Assembly: GCA_016874655.1 (NCBI GenBank)
Contig: VGTO01000012.1
Span: forward strand, 1 to 34,266
From: Bacillota bacterium
Lineage (GTDB): Bacteria > Bacillota > Dethiobacteria > DTU022
Direction: 5' to 3'
DNA: 34,266 bases
Made by a program: the position numbers and the translations under genes. Shown here one piece after another: positions 30,293 to 34,266 of the stretch. The notes under the pieces were generated by a model, which was given only the letters and a program-made list of their open reading frames with translations, was not told the DNA's origin and ran no database searches. Each line of letters starts with the position of its first letter. Position 1 is the first letter of the stretch.

Positions 30293-31606
30293 ATGAAAAA
30301 CAAAATTATTTTTAACTACGAGCTGGCCAAAAGCTGGATCGGCGAAGAAGAACTGGAGCATTTTTTGCCGGAGATAAAGCAAGCTCATCGATACCTGCAC
30401 CATAATGAGGGCCCGGGAAACGCCTATACCGGTTGGGTTGATTGGCCTGAGCAGTATGATCGCCCTGAATTTAAGCGGCTTTCAGAGACAGCTCAGCTGA
30501 TCCGCGAAATTGCTGATGCGTTTGTGGTGATCGGGATCGGCGGGTCGTATCTTGGAGCGCGTTCGGCGATTGAACTGCTTCGCCCTGCCTTCTATAATCA
30601 GCTTTCTCCGGCTGAAAGAGGGGGGCCGGAAATCTACTTTGCCGGAACGGGGATCAGTTCCACCTACCTTGATGATCTGCTTCGCTTACTGGAGCAGAAG
30701 CAGGAGATCTATATCAATGTAATTTCCAAATCGGGGACGACCTTAGAGCCGGCCCTGGCTTTTAGATCTTTGCGCGCCATGCTTGAACAACGCTACGGGA
30801 AAGCAGGCGTGAAAAAAAGAATTATTGTAACCACAGACCGGCACCGGGGCGCGCTGCTGGAGATGGCCCTTGAGGAGGGGTTCACGACTTTTAGCGTGCC
30901 GGATAATATTGGCGGTCGTTACTCAGTGTTAACCCCCGTGGGGCTCTTACCACTGGCGGTGGCCGGTATTGATTTGCAGCAGGTTATGGATGGCGCGACA
31001 AAGGCTTACTTGCTCTATGGTCGGGAAAGACTCGTGGAAAATGATGCCTACCTGTACGCAGTAATCAGAAATGCTCTGTATCGTAAAGGGAAAACAATGG
31101 AAATACTGGCGGCTTACGAACCTTCTTTGACCCAGTTTATAGAATGGTGGAAGCAGCTTTTTGGGGAAAGTGAAGGCAAGGAGCTAAAAGGTTTGTTTCC
31201 TGCCGGGGTGAGCTTTACTACTGATTTACATTCCCTGGGGCAGTACATCCAGGAAGGGCTGCGCAATTTCTTTATGACTACGCTTTGGGTGCAAAAATCC
31301 AGATCGGAGCTTACGGTGATGGCCATGGAAGGCAACGCTGACGGACTTGACTACCTGACCGGGCAATCGATACACAGCATCAATGATAAAGCTTGTCAGG
31401 GGACGATGCTTGCCCATTACGAGGGAGAAGTACCTAGCTTAAAAATCACGGTTAGCGAAATCAATCCTTTCAGTTATGGCATGCTGGTTTATTTTTTTGA
31501 AATAGCCTGTGGCGTTAGCGGCCATCTGCTTGGTGTAAACCCCTTCGACCAGCCTGGTGTCGAAGCTTACAAAAGTAAGGTTTTTACCCTGCTCCGTTCC
31601 CCCTGA
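30293..31606 (+). CDS. pgi: Glucose-6-phosphate isomerase
   Basis: It interconverts glucose-6-phosphate and fructose-6-phosphate in glycolysis and gluconeogenesis. The 437-residue protein is the short bacillary form. Sugar-phosphate binding is shown by GIGGSYLGAR (81-90) and SKSGTT (145-150), and DNIGGRYSVLTPVG (204-217) is the family signature. By comparison with the Geobacillus enzyme the catalytic residues are Glu292 (FGESEGK), His313 (DLHSLGQ) and Lys427 (VEAYK). GAAGGAG precedes the ATG. It lies 34 bases after the response regulator. In an amino-acid-fermenting cell its role may be mainly gluconeogenic. Confidence 0.97.
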   Translation: MKNKIIFNYELAKSWIGEEELEHFLPEIKQAHRYLHHNEGPGNAYTGWVDWPEQYDRPEFKRLSETAQLIREIADAFVVIGIGGSYLGARSAIELLRPAFYNQLSPAERGGPEIYFAGTGISSTYLDDLLRLLEQKQEIYINVISKSGTTLEPALAFRSLRAMLEQRYGKAGVKKRIIVTTDRHRGALLEMALEEGFTTFSVPDNIGGRYSVLTPVGLLPLAVAGIDLQQVMDGATKAYLLYGRERLVENDAYLYAVIRNALYRKGKTMEILAAYEPSLTQFIEWWKQLFGESEGKELKGLFPAGVSFTTDLHSLGQYIQEGLRNFFMTTLWVQKSRSELTVMAMEGNADGLDYLTGQSIHSINDKACQGTMLAHYEGEVPSLKITVSEINPFSYGMLVYFFEIACGVSGHLLGVNPFDQPGVEAYKSKVFTLLRSP

Positions 31607-31608
31607 TC

Positions 31609-31627
31609 GGCAGCTCCCTTTGCTGCC
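31609..31627 (+). terminator. Weak hairpin after pgi
   Basis: GGCAGC (31609-31614) pairs with GCTGCC (31622-31627), three bases after the pgi stop. It is followed by CTTCACTGGCCTTT rather than a proper T-run, so it may only slow or stabilise the transcript end. Confidence 0.35.
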
Positions 31628-31712
31628 CTTCACTGGCCTTTAGCGCTTATCATTTATGAACTGCCAATTCTTCGTCTCTCACCACCAACGCCGGCAATTG
31701 CTGCTGTCAGCA

Positions 31713-31741
31713 TTGACTTTGCCTCGGGGAAGTAATAATAT
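31713..31741 (+). promoter_or_regulatory. Sigma-A-type promoter of valS
   Basis: TTGACT (31713-31718) and TAATAT (31736-31741) are separated by exactly 17 bases. The predicted start near 31748 gives a short leader of about 37 bases with CGAGGTGA before the ATG at 31785. This rules out the in-frame ATGs at 31740 and 31743, which lie in or just after the -10 box. No T-box element fits in so short a leader. Confidence 0.72.
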
Positions 31742-31784
31742 GATGAAGGTTTTCTCTACCTTAATCACGATCCGAGGTGACCTG

Positions 31785-34266
31785 ATGTCTGAACCAAAGC
31801 TTCCCCCTGTTTATGATCCGGCGGCAGTGGAAACTGCCAGGTACCGGTTTTGGCTGGATCAGGAATACTTCAAGGCCGCGCGTGATGATTCACGCACCCC
31901 TTATACCATAGTAATCCCCCCTCCGAATGTTACAGGCTCTTTGCATATGGGGCATGCCCTGAATAATACAATTCAGGATATTTTAATCCGTTGGAAGAGG
32001 ATGCAGGGTTTTGATACGCTCTGGTTGCCCGGCTGTGATCATGCTGGAATTGCCACTCAGAATGTTGTAGAGAAACACCTGGCCGAAGAGGGTATTGATA
32101 AAGAAGATCTTGGCCGTGACGGCTTTCTGGAAAAGGTCTGGGAATGGAAAGATACCTACCATGCCCGGATTACTAAACAGCTTTACCGCCTTGGGGTGTC
32201 CTGCGATTGGTCGCGGGAAAGGTTTACCATGGACGAGGGTTGTTCCATGGCAGTGCGCAGGGTTTTTGTCGATCTATACCGCAAAGGGTTGATTTACCGT
32301 GGCGATTACCTGATCAACTGGTGCCCGCGCTGTCACACCGCCCTTTCCGATATCGAAGTTGAACACGATGATGAAGCTTCAACGCTTACCCATATCCGCT
32401 ATCCCTTGGAAGACGGCAGTGGGTCGATTACTGTTGCCACCACCCGTCCGGAAACGATGCTCGGTGATACGGCGGTAGCGGTTCATCCCGAAGATAGCCG
32501 TTACCAGAGGCTGGTCGGCAAAAAGGTTATTCTGCCTTTACTAAACCGACCGATTCCCATAGTGGCCGATGACTATGTGGATCCCTCCTTCGGCAGTGGC
32601 GCGGTCAAAGTTACTCCCGGCCATGATCTCAACGACTTTGCCATTGGTCAGCGCCATAACCTGGAGCTGATTAAAATTATCGATGAAGATGCTAAAATGA
32701 CAGCTGCCGCTGGGCCTTATGCCGGGCTGGACCGCTTTGAGTGTCGCAAAAAAGTGCTTACCGATCTCGAAGCACTTGGCCTGATTGAGGCGATCAGGGA
32801 ACACGAACACTCTTTGGGTCACTGCCAACGCTGCAGCACCGTGGTGGAACCGCTTATATCAAGGCAGTGGTTTGTCAGAATGAAGCCGCTGGCTGAGCCG
32901 GCTCTTGCCGCTGTTGAAGATGGCAGCACCCGGTTTGTGCCGCCCCGTTTTACCCGCATCTATCAGAACTGGCTGGAGAGTATCCGTGACTGGTGCATAT
33001 CGCGCCAGCTGTGGTGGGGCCACCGGATACCGGCCTGGTATTGTGCTTGCGGGGAACTGGTAGTTGATTATGAAGAGCCACAGAACTGCCCAGCCTGTGG
33101 TGGGAAACTGGAACAGGACCCCGATGTGCTAGATACCTGGTTCAGCTCGGCGCTTTGGCCCTTTTCTACATTGGGCTGGCCGGAAAAAACAGCTGATCTT
33201 GAGCATTTCTACCCGACCAGCGTTTTGGTAACCGCTTACGACATCATCTTCTTCTGGGTGGCCCGGATGATGTTTATGAGCCTTGAATTCATGGGAAAAG
33301 TTCCTTTTCATACCGTCTATATAACCGGACTTGTCCGCGATCCCCTGGGACGCAAAATGAGCAAGTCATTGGGCAATGGGATCGATCCGCTCGAAATAAT
33401 CGAAAACTACGGCGCTGATACACTGCGTTTTACCCTGGTTACCGGCCAGGCTCCCGGTAATGACCAGCGTTTTCGCCAGGAGAGTGTTGAGGCAGGCAGA
33501 AACTTTGCTAATAAAATCTGGAATGCTTCGCGTTTTGTTCTGATGAACCTCAGCGATCAGGAAGATGGAACTGTTGATTTCATCCCTTATGATCCTGTGG
33601 TGATGCTACCCCTCTTAAACCGTATTGATCGCTGGATTTTGCACCGCTATAACGAGACTGTCCGGCAGACCACTGGTCTGCTTGAAACATACGAACTTGG
33701 TGAGGCTGCCCGTCTGATTTATGAATTTATCTGGAATGATTTTTGTGACTGGTATGTTGAACTGAGTAAATATTTCCTCTACCGCAAAGATGACCCTGAT
33801 GCCGGAGCAGACCGTAATCGGACCCTTGCTGTCCTGGCTTATCTATTAGACGGGATGATGAGGCTGCTGCATCCCTTTATGCCATTTATTTCCGAGGAAA
33901 TATGGCAGCAACTCCCCCACCGCCGGGAAGAAGCACTTGTTGTGGCTACCTGGCCGGAGTCAGTTGAAAAACACGTTTTTCCTCAGGAAACAGCGGAAAT
34001 GCTGCTGGTGCAGGAGGTGGCACGGGCGATCAGGAATTTGCGCAGCCAGGTTCAGATGCCCCCCGGTAAAAAAACGGCCATTATCATCCGTGCTGGTGGA
34101 GAAACAGCAAGATGCCTGCAGGAAGAGAGCCACCAGCTTGCTAAATTGGCTTTCGCTGATCCGCTGACCATTGAACCCTCTGCCGTTAAGCCTGAGCAAT
34201 CGCTGACGGCGATCATCGCTGACGATCTGGAGCTGTTTCTACCGCTTGAGGGGGTTATTGATGTTG
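31785..34266 (+). CDS. valS: Valyl-tRNA synthetase (3' end outside the window)
   Basis: This class Ia synthetase charges tRNA-Val and edits threonine. The frame is open from the ATG at 31785 to the window edge (827 codons), so only roughly the last 50 residues of the usual 870-890 are missing. The ATP-binding HMGH is at 54-57, after IPPPNVTGSL, and KMSKS is at 524-528 in GRKMSKSLGNG. The connective editing domain and two cysteine pairs (NWCPRCHT near 185; YCACG and CPACG around 419-437) lie between them. The anticodon-binding domain follows (ICGxx region to about 740). The start is supported by the ribosome binding site and the promoter position. No frameshift was seen. Confidence 0.96.
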   Translation, partial: MSEPKLPPVYDPAAVETARYRFWLDQEYFKAARDDSRTPYTIVIPPPNVTGSLHMGHALNNTIQDILIRWKRMQGFDTLWLPGCDHAGIATQNVVEKHLAEEGIDKEDLGRDGFLEKVWEWKDTYHARITKQLYRLGVSCDWSRERFTMDEGCSMAVRRVFVDLYRKGLIYRGDYLINWCPRCHTALSDIEVEHDDEASTLTHIRYPLEDGSGSITVATTRPETMLGDTAVAVHPEDSRYQRLVGKKVILPLLNRPIPIVADDYVDPSFGSGAVKVTPGHDLNDFAIGQRHNLELIKIIDEDAKMTAAAGPYAGLDRFECRKKVLTDLEALGLIEAIREHEHSLGHCQRCSTVVEPLISRQWFVRMKPLAEPALAAVEDGSTRFVPPRFTRIYQNWLESIRDWCISRQLWWGHRIPAWYCACGELVVDYEEPQNCPACGGKLEQDPDVLDTWFSSALWPFSTLGWPEKTADLEHFYPTSVLVTAYDIIFFWVARMMFMSLEFMGKVPFHTVYITGLVRDPLGRKMSKSLGNGIDPLEIIENYGADTLRFTLVTGQAPGNDQRFRQESVEAGRNFANKIWNASRFVLMNLSDQEDGTVDFIPYDPVVMLPLLNRIDRWILHRYNETVRQTTGLLETYELGEAARLIYEFIWNDFCDWYVELSKYFLYRKDDPDAGADRNRTLAVLAYLLDGMMRLLHPFMPFISEEIWQQLPHRREEALVVATWPESVEKHVFPQETAEMLLVQEVARAIRNLRSQVQMPPGKKTAIIIRAGGETARCLQEESHQLAKLAFADPLTIEPSAVKPEQSLTAIIADDLELFLPLEGVIDV

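Noticed and set aside
31740-31784. In-frame ATG codons at 31740 and 31743 as valS starts
   Set aside because: They overlap or directly follow the predicted -10 box, so they would not be in the mRNA. The ATG at 31785 has GAGGTGA upstream and gives a typical ValRS N-terminus.
375-34199. Many open frames of 60-160 codons antisense to or out of frame with the main genes
   Set aside because: They lie within strongly supported genes, lack ribosome binding sites and domain signatures, and have skewed composition typical of shadow frames.

Overview
This window looks like chromosome from a strictly anaerobic, Gram-positive-type bacterium, most likely a Clostridia-like Firmicute that ferments amino acids. 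The evidence is the tig-clpP-clpX-lon-engB gene order, TTGACA/TATAAT-like promoters, purine-rich GGAGG ribosome binding sites, several TTG starts, GlnK/GlnL-like (YcbA/YcbB) signalling, and many ferredoxin-linked enzymes (tungsten-type aldehyde oxidoreductase, 2-oxoacid:ferredoxin oxidoreductase, NuoEF-type flavoprotein subunits, a 2-hydroxyacyl-CoA dehydratase-type activase). No species can be named from the sequence alone. I saw no tRNA, rRNA, CRISPR array or insertion sequence.

Layout. 1-304: the tail of an unrecognised gene and a terminator. 372-7782 (+): protein quality control and ribosome assembly (tig, clpP, clpX, terminator, lon, engB), then a lone BadF/HgdC-type activase. 7787-9307 (-): a tightly coupled birA-bioY biotin operon. 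It has a clear promoter overlapped by a perfect inverted repeat that should be the BirA operator. 9575-11323 (+): a sigma-54 enhancer-binding regulator (CBS pair-PAS-AAA+-HTH). 11324-11562: a regulatory region with two identical palindromes and a textbook -24/-12 sigma-54 promoter. 11563-20535 (+): a class III aminotransferase, an AOR-family aldehyde:ferredoxin oxidoreductase, NuoE-like and NuoF-like subunits, and a 1141-residue fusion of ferredoxin, GltD/NfnB-like flavoprotein and NuoG-like domains. 20695-22035: glutamate dehydrogenase. 22203-25187: a 994-residue receiver/ATP-grasp protein related to PEP synthase but without its phosphohistidine and PEP domains. 25320-30258: a four-subunit 2-oxoacid:ferredoxin oxidoreductase (korDABG order) followed by a GlnK/GlnL-like two-component system. 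30293-31606: pgi. 31785-end: valS, cut by the window edge and driven by its own promoter.

How the parts may work together (inference). The sigma-54 regulator probably binds the palindromes and switches on the aminotransferase-AOR-NuoE/F/G-like unit. The aminotransferase would turn an amino acid or omega-amino acid into an oxo acid or semialdehyde, and AOR would oxidise the aldehyde with ferredoxin. The NuoE/F/fusion complex carries an NADH/FMN site and a separate FAD/NAD(P)H site joined by a long iron-sulfur chain, so it could balance ferredoxin, NADH and NADPH, possibly by electron bifurcation. Glutamate dehydrogenase would recycle the amino acceptor and Kor would consume 2-oxoglutarate or related oxo acids. 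A glutamine-type two-component system sits directly on the kor operon. The most novel candidates are this sigma-54-controlled redox module, with its fused subunit that lacks a visible molybdenum-ligand cysteine, and the receiver/ATP-grasp protein of unknown function.
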